Positions 33,995 through 41,715 of a stretch of DNA of 64,000 nt are shown here, in pieces. The notes below the pieces were generated by a model. The model worked only from the letters and a program-made list of their open reading frames with translations, ran no database searches and was not told the DNA's origin. The DNA comes from Salinigranum halophilum (GTDB lineage: Archaea; Halobacteriota; Halobacteria; Halobacteriales; Haloferacaceae), in assembly GCF_007004735.1 (NCBI RefSeq), contig NZ_SSNL01000004.1:372001-436000 (forward strand). The letters are read 5' to 3'. Position 1 is the first letter of the stretch; every line of letters starts with the position of its first letter. Both the position numbers and the translations under genes were made by a program.

Positions 33995-35053
33995 ATGCGC
34001 GCCGCTGTCCTCACCGAGTACGGAGAGCCGTTGTCGATTCGCTCCCTCGACGCCCCGAGTCCGACGCCGGAGGGCGTCGTCGTCAGGGTCGAGGCGTGCG
34101 GCATCTGTCGGAGCGACTGGCACGCCTGGCAGGGCCACGGTGAGTGGGCCGACGACCGGGTCCCGCGGGGGCAGGTCCTCGGACACGAACCCGCAGGGAC
34201 GGTCGTCGAGGTGGGCGACCAAGTCCGCCGTTACGAGGTGGGTGACCGGGTCGCGGTCCCGTTCAACCTCGGCGACGGTTCCTGCTCGCGCTGTCTCTCC
34301 GGCCACGGGAATCGCTGTGCCGACGGGCACGCACTCGGGTTCGAGTCGGCGGCCCCCGGCGCGTTCGCCGAGCGAGTCCACGTTCCCCGCGCCGACTACA
34401 ACCTGCTCGCGCTCCCCGACGGAGTCGACCCGGTCGACGTCGCGGCGCTCGGCTGTCGGTTCATGACTGCGTATCACGCGCTGGCTCACCGGGTGTCGCT
34501 CCCGCCGGGGTCGTGGGTCGCGGTCCACGGCTGTGGGGGCGTCGGCCTCTCCGCGCTCTCGGTCGCCAGCGCGGCCGGCCACCGGACGGTCGCCGTCGAC
34601 GTCCGAGACGAGGCGCTCGCGCTCGCGGCCGAAGTGGGTGCCACCGTCACCGTCGACGCCTCCAGGGCCGACGCTGTCGACGAGATACGGGCGGTGACAG
34701 ACGGCGGAGCGGACGTCTCACTCGACGCGCTCGGTCGCGCAGAGACCTGTCGGAACTCCGTCCGTTCGGTTCGGCCCGGCGGCACACACGTCCAGGTCGG
34801 CCTCACCACGGACGCGGAACGAGGCGAGGTGTCGCTACCGACGGACTGGATGACCCGCTGGGAGGTGTCGTTCGTCGGGTCGCGCGGGATGCCGCCGACG
34901 CGGTACGACGAACTGTTCGGCCTCGTCGAGAGCGGTGCCGTCACCCCCGAGGCGCTCGTCACCCGCGAAGTCTCGCTCGGCGAGGTCTCTGAGCGGTTGG
35001 CAGCCATGACCGACTACGGGACAGTCGGCGTCGAGGTCGTCACCGAGTTCTAA
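33995..35053 (+). CDS. Zinc-dependent medium-chain alcohol dehydrogenase
   Basis: 352 residues. Catalytic zinc site: C38 with EACGICRSDWHAW, 'GHEPAGTVVEVG' and the later Cys of the coenzyme domain. Structural-zinc loop is LGDGSCSRCLSGHGNRC, where the usual first Cys is Asp, so that site may be altered. Rossmann motif 'VHGCGGVGLSALSVASAAG' binds NAD(P). It oxidises or reduces an alcohol/aldehyde of unknown identity. ATG at 33995, 54 bp after the kinase gene. Confidence 0.9.
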   Translation: MRAAVLTEYGEPLSIRSLDAPSPTPEGVVVRVEACGICRSDWHAWQGHGEWADDRVPRGQVLGHEPAGTVVEVGDQVRRYEVGDRVAVPFNLGDGSCSRCLSGHGNRCADGHALGFESAAPGAFAERVHVPRADYNLLALPDGVDPVDVAALGCRFMTAYHALAHRVSLPPGSWVAVHGCGGVGLSALSVASAAGHRTVAVDVRDEALALAAEVGATVTVDASRADAVDEIRAVTDGGADVSLDALGRAETCRNSVRSVRPGGTHVQVGLTTDAERGEVSLPTDWMTRWEVSFVGSRGMPPTRYDELFGLVESGAVTPEALVTREVSLGEVSERLAAMTDYGTVGVEVVTEF

Positions 35054-35140
35054 GCTGTGCGACGGATGATGTCGAACGCAGCAGAGTCAGTGGAAAAACC
35101 GAGTCGGCGGGTCGCCGAGTGAGCGACCACGTCTCGCGCT

Positions 35141-35257
35141 CTATCCGGCGCCGGCACCGTGTGCGAGGGCGGCCGCGGTCCACCAGTTCATGAAGCCGTT
35201 GCGGCGGGTGGTCGTCGAGTCGGTACGGGTCTGGGTCTGGGACTTGATCTGGTTCAT
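35141..35257 (-). CDS. Putative 38-residue peptide ORF
   Basis: ATG at 35257 to TAG at 35141, encoding MNQIKSQTQTRTDSTTTRRN followed by a hydrophobic GFMNWWTAAALAHGAGAG end. The hydrophilic, Thr/Gln-rich N-terminal half and small-residue-rich C-terminal half recall a precursor peptide (leader plus core), but no modification enzyme is encoded nearby. A TTTTATC element ~48 nt upstream could be its promoter. It is not recognised as a family member and may be chance. Confidence 0.4.
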   Translation of the reverse strand: MNQIKSQTQTRTDSTTTRRNGFMNWWTAAALAHGAGAG

Positions 35258-35348
35258 CGTAATCCTCGTCTGAACGGATGCCGCTGGAGGAGATAAAACT
35301 TATCAATTTTCTTAACAATAGCTGTTGTAACAGACGTCTCATCCAGTC

Positions 35349-35430
35349 ATAGTGTTTGTTGTGACTGTTTGCCGCTGGTTCGTCGTCCCGTTCCGGCGAA
35401 CCAGCGGCATTGACTCACAACAAACACTAT
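35349..35430. repeat. Nested 82-nt inverted repeat (MITE-like or structured RNA)
   Basis: Outer arms ATAGTGTTTGTTGTGA (35349-35364) and TCACAACAAACACTAT (35415-35430) are perfect 16-bp inverted copies. Inner arms GCCGCTGGTTCG (35371-35382) and CGAACCAGCGGC (35397-35408) are perfect 12-bp copies. The two 6-nt gaps are symmetric in position, and a 14-nt loop remains. It begins 7 bp after the trmB stop codon. No clear target-site duplication flanks it. Interpretation: tiny non-autonomous transposon (terminal inverted repeats), or a strong terminator/structured RNA. Confidence 0.85.
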
Positions 35431-35437
35431 CAGCACG

Positions 35438-36517
35438 TCAATCCCGTTCGATGCGTTCGACGACGACCCAGTCCGCGCTCACGTCCTCGGCGAGTGCGTT
35501 CTCGCCACCGACGGTCACCGTGCCGTGTTCGGTGTCGAGGATGAGCGTCGCCTGTGCGGCCAGTTGGACGAGAGAAGGGGCGTCGGTTCCGTCGCCATCG
35601 CCGTCGTGACCGACGTAATCGACGTCGACGACGGTGCCGGAGACGCTTCGGTGTCGTCCGGTCTGGACGCTGTACCCCTCGACGCGGACGTGGACCGTAG
35701 CGCCGTCGTGGACGAGTGTTTCGAGGTAGCGGACGGCGTCGGTTATCGTGACGAACGGAATCGGCGGGGTATCCTGTGGGTCGGCGTGGACCGGTTCGTA
35801 CACCTCCCAGCAACTGGTGAGGAAGAACCAGTGGAAGACGAACGCCGTCGCGCGGTCGTCGACGAGGACGCCGTACTCGTCTATCGACCGGCCCTTCGGG
35901 GAGAAACTCACGCGCTGGCGGTCGGTGAGGACGAGAAACGGTTTCGGGAAACTGAGCCGACGCACCTCGGTACAGACGCCCTCGAACGCCTCGGCGGCGG
36001 GGACGGTTTCGTCAGCGGGAGCGTACAACGACACCTGGACGTAGACGCCGCGGTCGTACGCCGATTCGAGCACGTCACGCATCTCTCGGTACTGGTCGAC
36101 CGAGACCACGGCCTGGACGTGTCGCTCGGCCCGCTCGATGTCGCGCACTGCCTGTCCGAAGACCGTGTCGAACTGCGTGACGAGCGTGACGTCGCTCTCG
36201 CGGGCCGCGGGCGTTCGATACCGGTCTTCGATTTCGTCGAGCGCGGATTCGAGTCGGGTGAGTCGCTCGCGGAGCGGTCGGAGTTCGCTTGGCTCGACCG
36301 CCTCCGCGTAGAGGCGGTCCTGTTCGTACGTCGTGACGTAGCCTGCCGCTTCGAGGTCGCGGAGGACGTCGTAGATGCGTGGACGAGGGACGCCACTCGT
36401 CTCGGCGAGGTCGCCGGCCGACACTGACCCGGCCGAGAGCAGCGTGACGTACGCCTCCGCCTGGTACGGTGAGAGCCCCGCCTCTTCGAGTATCGCGGTG
36501 AGTTCGTCGCGCTCCAT
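35438..36517 (-). CDS. TrmB-family transcriptional regulator
   Basis: 359 residues. N-terminal winged helix 'LSPYQAEAYVTLLSAGSVSAGDLAETSGVPRPRIYDVLRDLEAAGYV', a coiled-coil-like 'LRERLTRLESALDEIEDRY', and the C-terminal TrmB effector domain ('FPKPFLVLTDRQRVSFSPKGRS', 'PFVTITDAVRYLETLVHDGATVHVRVEGY'), which in relatives binds sugars. It controls transcription, with target and ligand unknown; the alcohol dehydrogenase nearby is a candidate but is not co-oriented. Confidence 0.93.
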   Translation of the reverse strand: MERDELTAILEEAGLSPYQAEAYVTLLSAGSVSAGDLAETSGVPRPRIYDVLRDLEAAGYVTTYEQDRLYAEAVEPSELRPLRERLTRLESALDEIEDRYRTPAARESDVTLVTQFDTVFGQAVRDIERAERHVQAVVSVDQYREMRDVLESAYDRGVYVQVSLYAPADETVPAAEAFEGVCTEVRRLSFPKPFLVLTDRQRVSFSPKGRSIDEYGVLVDDRATAFVFHWFFLTSCWEVYEPVHADPQDTPPIPFVTITDAVRYLETLVHDGATVHVRVEGYSVQTGRHRSVSGTVVDVDYVGHDGDGDGTDAPSLVQLAAQATLILDTEHGTVTVGGENALAEDVSADWVVVERIERD

Positions 36518-36580
36518 ACGGAGTGGTCACTGCAAGAGCACGTATGCGTACCGCCGGTCGAACGTGTCGAAAACGGAGAC

Positions 36581-36799
36581 TCAGCGGACGGTGAGCGTCT
36601 CGCCGCAGTCGGGACAGACGAGTCGACGGTGGCCGTCGCCGTGCTCGACGTGCCACTCGTCGGTGGATGCCTCACGGCCACAGGGACAGAACAGGACCGT
36701 CTTCGGTCGGTCGGCTGCGGACGCGGAGGTGGAGGGCGAACGGCGACAGTGACTGGTCCGAGTGGGGGGACGTTCGAGGGTCGGTGCTGATGTCATCAT
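36581..36799 (-). CDS. Small zinc-ribbon protein (DUF8106-like)
   Basis: 72 residues from the ATG at 36799, or 71 from the adjacent ATG at 36796. The last ~45 residues 'PKTVLFCPCGREASTDEWHVEHGDGHRRLVCPDCGETL' hold two Cys pairs (CPC and CPDC) spaced as in small haloarchaeal zinc-ribbon proteins; the number DUF8106 is from memory. The Ser/Arg-rich N-terminal part is weakly conserved in character. Function unknown. The amino-acid transporter operon ends ~70 bp away on the same strand. Confidence 0.75.
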   Translation of the reverse strand: MMTSAPTLERPPTRTSHCRRSPSTSASAADRPKTVLFCPCGREASTDEWHVEHGDGHRRLVCPDCGETLTVR

Positions 36800-36871
36800 C
36801 GGAGGGGAGCGGAGCCGCCGGTATAAGCCTTCTTGCTCGGCTCTCAAACCTGAATACAAGTTCGGGACAGA

Positions 36872-37612
36872 CTACAGCATCCGCGAGAGGAACTGCTTCG
36901 CCCGCTCGGTCTCGGGGTCCTCGAAGAACTTCTCGGGCGGCGCGGTCTCGACGATTTTCCCGTCGGCCATCAGGACGATACGGTCGCCCACTTCGCGGGC
37001 GAAGCCCATCTCGTGGGTGACGACCATCATCGTCATCCCCTCCGCTGCGAGGTCGCGCATGACACCGAGCACCTCGCCGACGAGTTCGGGGTCGAGCGCG
37101 CTCGTCACCTCGTCGAACAGCATCACCCGCGGGTCCATCGCGAGCGCACGGGCGATGGCGACGCGCTGTTGCTGGCCGCCGGAGAGCTGGTTCGGGTACG
37201 ACGCCTTCTGGTTGCCGAGGCCGACCCGGTCGAGAAGTCGGTCGGCCCGCTCACGGGCGGTGGTTTTGTCGACCCCGCGGACCTTCCTTGGCGCGAGCGT
37301 GACGTTCTCGAGCGCCGTCTTGTGCGGGAAGAGGTTGAACGACTGGAACACCATGCCGATGCGCTGCCGGAGGCGGTCGATGTCGGCGTCGGGTGCGGAG
37401 ATGGACTGTCCCTCCAGCCGAATCTCTCCGCCCTGTATCTCCTCTAATCGGTTCGCACACCGGAGCAAGGTGGACTTGCCCGACCCCGAAGGGCCGATGA
37501 CGACGGTGACGTCGCCCTCGTCGATGTCGAGCGAGACGTCTTTGAGGACGTGCGTCTCGCCGAAGTACTTGTCCACCGAGTCGAACTCCAAGAGCACGCC
37601 GGGAGAGCTCAT
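36872..37612 (-). CDS. glnQ: Amino-acid ABC transporter, ATP-binding protein
   Basis: 246 residues. Polar amino-acid family ATPase: GPSGSGKST Walker A, LSGGQQQR signature, [19 protein letters not shown] Walker B with D-loop, and switch His in [10 protein letters not shown]. It overlaps the permease gene by 4 bp and is the last gene of the operon. It couples ATP hydrolysis to amino-acid import; which amino acid is not determinable. Confidence 0.94.
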   Translation of the reverse strand: MSSPGVLLEFDSVDKYFGETHVLKDVSLDIDEGDVTVVIGPSGSGKSTLLRCANRLEEIQGGEIRLEGQSISAPDADIDRLRQRIGMVFQSFNLFPHKTALENVTLAPRKVRGVDKTTARERADRLLDRVGLGNQKASYPNQLSGGQQQRVAIARALAMDPRVMLFDEVTSALDPELVGEVLGVMRDLAAEGMTMMVVTHEMGFAREVGDRIVLMADGKIVETAPPEKFFEDPETERAKQFLSRML

Positions 37613-38439
37613 CGGCCGTCACCTCCCCAGTCAGAGCGGTCTTCGAGGGAGCTGACGACGTACCCCAGCGGGAGGGTGATGCCGAGATACGCGACCGCCG
37701 TCAGCACGATGGGCGTCCACGGGTCGAACGTGGCGCTGTTGACACTCCGAAAGACGCTGATTATCTCCGGGACGGCGATGACCGTGAGGAGTGAGGTGTC
37801 CTTCACCAGGATGACCTGGTCGTTGCCGATGGCGGCCAGCGCGTTGCGCCACGCCTGCGGCAGGACGACCTCACGCATCCCCTGGGTGTACGACATCCCG
37901 AGCGAGCGGGCCGCCTCCAGTTGGCCGTCGGGGACGGCACCGATGCCGCCCCGGATGGCCTCACCGGTGTACGCGGCGTGGTTGAGTGTCAACGCGATGA
38001 TCGCCGCCGGGAGCTCCCAGTTCTGGATGGGGAACGTCCCCGTCCACAGCGCCGGGATGCCGAAGTAGACGATGATGATCTGGAAGAGCAGCGGCGTCCC
38101 CCGGAAGAACTGGACGTACCCCTTCGCGACTGTGCCGGTCGGGAAGGTGTCCGAAACGCGCATGAAGCCGACGAACACGCCCGCGAACACCGACAGGACG
38201 CTCCCCGCGACGAATATCTGGAGCACGAGGAGGTACGCGTCGACGAACCGGGGGAAGATGGTCACCAGCAGGTCGAAGCTCACCTTCGCGTAGACGATGT
38301 ACCCGATGAGCCCGACCACGACGAGCGTGAAGACGCTCGACACCGCGATTCCGGCGTACTTCAGCGTGCGGTCGTTGATCGCCGACTCGTCGACCCGGTC
38401 TTCGGCCGGGCGCGAGTCGGTCGGGTATGATTCAGCCAT
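37609..38439 (-). CDS. Amino-acid ABC transporter, permease
   Basis: 276 residues. Residues ~25-60 form an N-terminal hydrophobic segment; the rest has the HEQ-type permease fold ('[21 protein letters not shown]', '[19 protein letters not shown]', '[43 protein letters not shown]' with the EAA loop '[13 protein letters not shown]'). It forms the membrane channel with the neighbouring ATPase. Acidic N- and C-termini. Confidence 0.93.
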   Translation of the reverse strand: MAESYPTDSRPAEDRVDESAINDRTLKYAGIAVSSVFTLVVVGLIGYIVYAKVSFDLLVTIFPRFVDAYLLVLQIFVAGSVLSVFAGVFVGFMRVSDTFPTGTVAKGYVQFFRGTPLLFQIIIVYFGIPALWTGTFPIQNWELPAAIIALTLNHAAYTGEAIRGGIGAVPDGQLEAARSLGMSYTQGMREVVLPQAWRNALAAIGNDQVILVKDTSLLTVIAVPEIISVFRSVNSATFDPWTPIVLTAVAYLGITLPLGYVVSSLEDRSDWGGDGR

Positions 38440-38486
38440 TGATACTGTGTGATAGTATGACGTGAAAAAGTGCAGTGCTTCCGATG

Positions 38487-39428
38487 TCAGCCGGCGAAGT
38501 AGCTGGAGTAGATCTCCTCGTACGTGCCGTTCTCGCGGATGGCTGCGAGCGCCTCGTTGACCCGCTCGCGGAAGGCTTCGTCGTCCTCACGGAAGGCGAT
38601 GCCGTAGTTCTCCACGGTGAGGGTGAGGTACGGCGGCGCGTTTTCGCCCTGGTCGGCCGCGGCACCCTCGCCCTCGACGAAGCGGACGCCGTCTTGGTTC
38701 TGGACGAACTCGCCGTTGACGGTGTTGTCGTTGATGACGGCGTCGACCTGTCCGTTCATGAGCGCGTCGAACGCGCCCGTGATCTGGTCGTACTCCTTCA
38801 GCTGGAGGTCGCCGTCGAACTCCGTCTGCAGTTGCTCGGCCGCGCCGAGGCCGGTCGTCCCCTTCTGGACGCCGACGGCGATTCCGCGCAGGTCCTCTCG
38901 CGACGTGATGTCGGAGTCCTCGCGGACGATGATGGTCTGGTACGCCGTGAAGTACGGGTCCGAGAAGTCGACCTCCTGGTCGCGCTCCTCGTTGATGGTC
39001 ATCGCCGACATGATGACGCGGAAGTTCCCGTTGTTCAGCGAGGGGATGATGGTGTCGAAGGAGGTCTTCTTGAACTCGTAGCTGACGCCGAGTTGCTCCT
39101 CGAAGATGGCCTGGGCGATCTCGACGTCGAACCCCTTCAGCTCGCCCGCAGCCGTCTCGTACTCGAACGGCCGGTAGGGGATGTCCGAGCCGATGACGAC
39201 GTTCGAGGGGACGACCGACTCCGCCGTCTCCGCGGCGGTCTCCTCGCCGCCGTCACTTCCACCGGACTCGGTCCCGCTGGCTGCGGCGTCGCCGCTCTCG
39301 CCGCTGCTGTCTCCACCGCTACTCTCGGAGCCACTGCCGTTGCCACTGCCACTGCCGCCGGTACAGCCGGCGAGGCCGACGCCGGCGACCGCAGCGGAAC
39401 TGATTTTCAGATACTCACGTCGATCCAT
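38487..39428 (-). CDS. Amino-acid ABC transporter, substrate-binding lipoprotein
   Basis: 313 residues from the ATG at 39428. Tat-like lipoprotein signal 'MDRREYLKISSAAVAGVGLAGC' (C22 lipidated), a Gly/Ser/Glu linker of ~50 residues, then a bacterial extracellular solute-binding family 3 domain ('VIGSDIPYRPFEYETAAGELKGFDVEIAQAIFEEQLG', 'DPYFTAYQTIIVREDSDI', 'VGVQKGTTGLGAAEQLQTE'). It captures a polar amino acid outside the cell for the permease encoded next. First gene of the operon; TATA-like box on the minus strand near 39456. Confidence 0.93.
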   Translation of the reverse strand: MDRREYLKISSAAVAGVGLAGCTGGSGSGNGSGSESSGGDSSGESGDAAASGTESGGSDGGEETAAETAESVVPSNVVIGSDIPYRPFEYETAAGELKGFDVEIAQAIFEEQLGVSYEFKKTSFDTIIPSLNNGNFRVIMSAMTINEERDQEVDFSDPYFTAYQTIIVREDSDITSREDLRGIAVGVQKGTTGLGAAEQLQTEFDGDLQLKEYDQITGAFDALMNGQVDAVINDNTVNGEFVQNQDGVRFVEGEGAAADQGENAPPYLTLTVENYGIAFREDDEAFRERVNEALAAIRENGTYEEIYSSYFAG

Positions 39429-39451
39429 GTTCAACCGCAAGCGACGGCACA

Positions 39452-39460
39452 CATTTAACA
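39452..39460 (-). promoter_or_regulatory. TATA-like box of the amino-acid importer operon
   Basis: Minus-strand TGTTAAATG centred ~28 nt upstream of the ATG at 39428, predicting a leaderless transcript. Confidence 0.5.
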
Positions 39461-39548
39461 CTTATTAGACGCGGTTGGATGCCTCTCACGGGAGTAATCC
39501 GCGGTCGGACTGTACAATCGACTAGTTATCCGGCGAAAAGCGGGGCCT

Positions 39549-40421
39549 TCAGTCGCCCGAGACGCCCCGGGACTCCTGTCGGACGGGGGTGTCCTGACGG
39601 CGGAGTGCCCAGACGACGGCACCGACGAGGAGGCTGACGAGGACGAACAACACGGTGTTGGTCGCCCGCCACGCGGGCGTGTAGAAGACGAGGTCACGTC
39701 CGAGCAAGAGCGCGCCGAACGTCGCCCCGAGCGCGGCGACGATGGGAACTCGAAGCCGAGACGCGGGTGTCTCGCCGAGCCACACGGTCGCCGCGACCAG
39801 CGCCGCGAAGAGCGCGAGCGACACGCCGTAGAACCCGGCCTGTGCGGCGGGCGAGTACGACACCGCGGTGAAGACCCGCGAGAGGACGACGGAGACCGGG
39901 ACGAGTCCCAGGGCGACGATGCTCGCGAGGCGGGCCCGGTCGAGCGCCGGTCGGGTCCACGTCGTCGAGTAGGCCCGGAGCGTCGTCAGCACCAGCGCCG
40001 TGAAGATGGTGAGCGCGACGACCAGGTGTGCACCCTGCGTCGACGGCGCGTAGCCGCCGGGGATGAGGCCGTTCAGCGTGACGGTGACAGCGCCGATCGA
40101 CACCTGCAGGGGGAGGAGGACGACGGCCAGGATGGCGGTCGTCTTCGTCTTCAGGTCGTCACCCGAGAACGCCCAGAGGGCGGTCCCGAGGATGAAGAAG
40201 CCGGCGACCATCGCGACGAGGCGGTGGAACCACTCGATGAACGAGGGAATCGTCTGTGGGAGGAGGCCGTTGTCACACAGCGGCCACTGCGCGGAACAGG
40301 CCAGTCCCGAACCTGTCGCGGCGGTGTAGACGCCGAGCATCATGAGCGACAACACGAGGCCCGTGGTGAACGCCGCAAACCGCCGGAACGACAGCCACGA
40401 GGGGCGATACTGGCTCATCAT
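39549..40421 (-). CDS. ctaA: Heme A synthase (CtaA/COX15 family)
   Basis: 290 residues (ATG at 40421; a second ATG is at 40418). Converts heme O to heme A for haem-copper oxidases. Eight hydrophobic segments; the catalytic N-terminal half has EWFHRLVAMVAG and GAHLVVALTIF, giving the heme-ligand histidines, and the ACSAQWPLC cysteine pair in the external loop. The C-terminal half has the same fold but contains no histidine, so it lacks the second heme-ligand pair seen in full-length bacterial CtaA. Whether haloarchaeal enzymes generally have this is not established here. Confidence 0.88.
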   Translation of the reverse strand: MMSQYRPSWLSFRRFAAFTTGLVLSLMMLGVYTAATGSGLACSAQWPLCDNGLLPQTIPSFIEWFHRLVAMVAGFFILGTALWAFSGDDLKTKTTAILAVVLLPLQVSIGAVTVTLNGLIPGGYAPSTQGAHLVVALTIFTALVLTTLRAYSTTWTRPALDRARLASIVALGLVPVSVVLSRVFTAVSYSPAAQAGFYGVSLALFAALVAATVWLGETPASRLRVPIVAALGATFGALLLGRDLVFYTPAWRATNTVLFVLVSLLVGAVVWALRRQDTPVRQESRGVSGD

Positions 40422-40536
40422 ACGAGGGTCGGGACCGTTCGTACTTATGCCTGACTCTGTGTCTCGCCGGGGGAGAACGCACCCTGACCTGCAGCGGACC
40501 GCCCGATTCATTACACGCGGGTCACGACCCGTGGCC

Positions 40537-41640
40537 ATGACGACCGAGGCCGACCGCGACACCAAACTCCGACGACTCGACGAGTACCTGCGGGCGAACG
40601 ACTGCGAAGCCGTCTGGTTCGCACAGCCGGCCTCGTTCGCCTGGCTCACCGGTGGCGGCGACAACGTCGTCGACCGGGCGGCCTCCCAGGGCGTCGGGGC
40701 CGTCGGCTACGACGGCGGCGACCTGCGCGTCGTGACCGACGACATCGAGGCGGCTCGGCTCGCCGAGGAGGAACTCCCCGACGACGTCGAGGTGGAGTCG
40801 TACGAGTGGTTCTCGGGGTCGCTCGCGGACGCCCTGGCGGCGCGGTCGCCGACGCCCGCGGCCGCCGACGTCCCGGTCGCCGGCTTCGAGACGGTCGACC
40901 CCACGCCGCTGCGACAGCCACTGACCGACGCCGATATCGACACCTATCGAGCGCTCGGTCACGAGGCCGCCACGGCGGTCGAGCGCGTCTGCCGCGAACT
41001 CGAACCCGACGACACCGAGCGGGAGGTCGCGACGGCGCTCCGCGTCGCCCTCGGTGCGAGGGGAATCGAATCGCCCGTCGCCCTCGTCGGCGGGGCCGAG
41101 CGCGCGACGCAGTACCGCCACTACACCCCGACCGAGGCGCGGCTGGGCGACTACGCGCTTGTCTCGGTCACCGCCGAGCGCGACGGCCTCCACGCGAGTT
41201 TTACCCGGACCGTCGCGTTCGACCCGCCCGAGTGGATGATGGACCGTCACACCGCCGCGGCTCGCGTGGAGACGTCCGCGCTCAAGGCGACGCAGGTCGC
41301 CGCCACGAGCAACGGCCGCGCCGGGAACGTCTTCGCCGACGTCCAGGACGCCTACGCCGAGGTCGGCTGGGACGGCGAGTGGCGCAACCACCACCAGGGC
41401 GGCGCGGCGGGCTTCGCGGGTCGTGAGTGGATTGCCGCGCCCAACCACGAGGCACGAGTGTACGCACCGATGGCGTACGCGTGGAACCCGACGGTGCAGG
41501 GCGCAAAGAGCGAGGACACGGTCCTCGTCACCGAGGACGGGTTCGAGACGCTGACGGAGACGGGCGAGTGGCCGACGCTTGAAGTCGACTCGGCCTGGGG
41601 CACCACGAGTCTCGAACGACACGACGTCCTCTGGGAGTGA
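40537..41640 (+). CDS. M24 (Xaa-Pro peptidase-like) protein with degenerate metal site
   Basis: 367 residues from the ATG at 40537. N-terminal half 'DTKLRRLDEYLRANDCEAVWFAQPASFAWLTGG' is the creatinase/prolidase N domain; the C-terminal 'pita-bread' half has 'RHYTPTEARLGDYALVSVTAERDGLHASFTRTVAF' and 'EDTVLVTEDGFETLT'. In catalytic M24 enzymes the first two metal ligands are Asp (V-D-x-G and S-D-x-T-R); here those positions are LVSVT and ASFTRT, with Ser in both. The protein is therefore likely non-catalytic or has changed chemistry. Fold is confident, activity is not. Confidence 0.85.
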   Translation: MTTEADRDTKLRRLDEYLRANDCEAVWFAQPASFAWLTGGGDNVVDRAASQGVGAVGYDGGDLRVVTDDIEAARLAEEELPDDVEVESYEWFSGSLADALAARSPTPAAADVPVAGFETVDPTPLRQPLTDADIDTYRALGHEAATAVERVCRELEPDDTEREVATALRVALGARGIESPVALVGGAERATQYRHYTPTEARLGDYALVSVTAERDGLHASFTRTVAFDPPEWMMDRHTAAARVETSALKATQVAATSNGRAGNVFADVQDAYAEVGWDGEWRNHHQGGAAGFAGREWIAAPNHEARVYAPMAYAWNPTVQGAKSEDTVLVTEDGFETLTETGEWPTLEVDSAWGTTSLERHDVLWE

Positions 41641-41683
41641 GCGTTCGACGGTCGTCGAAGTGCAAAATCGACAGACAGGAGTA

Positions 41684-41693
41684 TCTATTTACG
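41684..41693 (+). promoter_or_regulatory. TATA-like box for malic enzyme gene
   Basis: TCTATTTACG, centred ~28 nt upstream of the ATG at 41716. Confidence 0.5.
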
Positions 41694-41715
41694 TATCGGG
41701 GTTAACGTCCGCGTC

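Noticed and set aside
35040-35342. 100-codon minus-strand frame overlapping the small peptide
   Set aside because: Arg/Leu-rich, no promoter fit, different frame from the better-supported peptide; likely chance.
35349-35430. Insertion sequence carrying a transposase
   Set aside because: Only 82 bp with no coding frame; at most a MITE.
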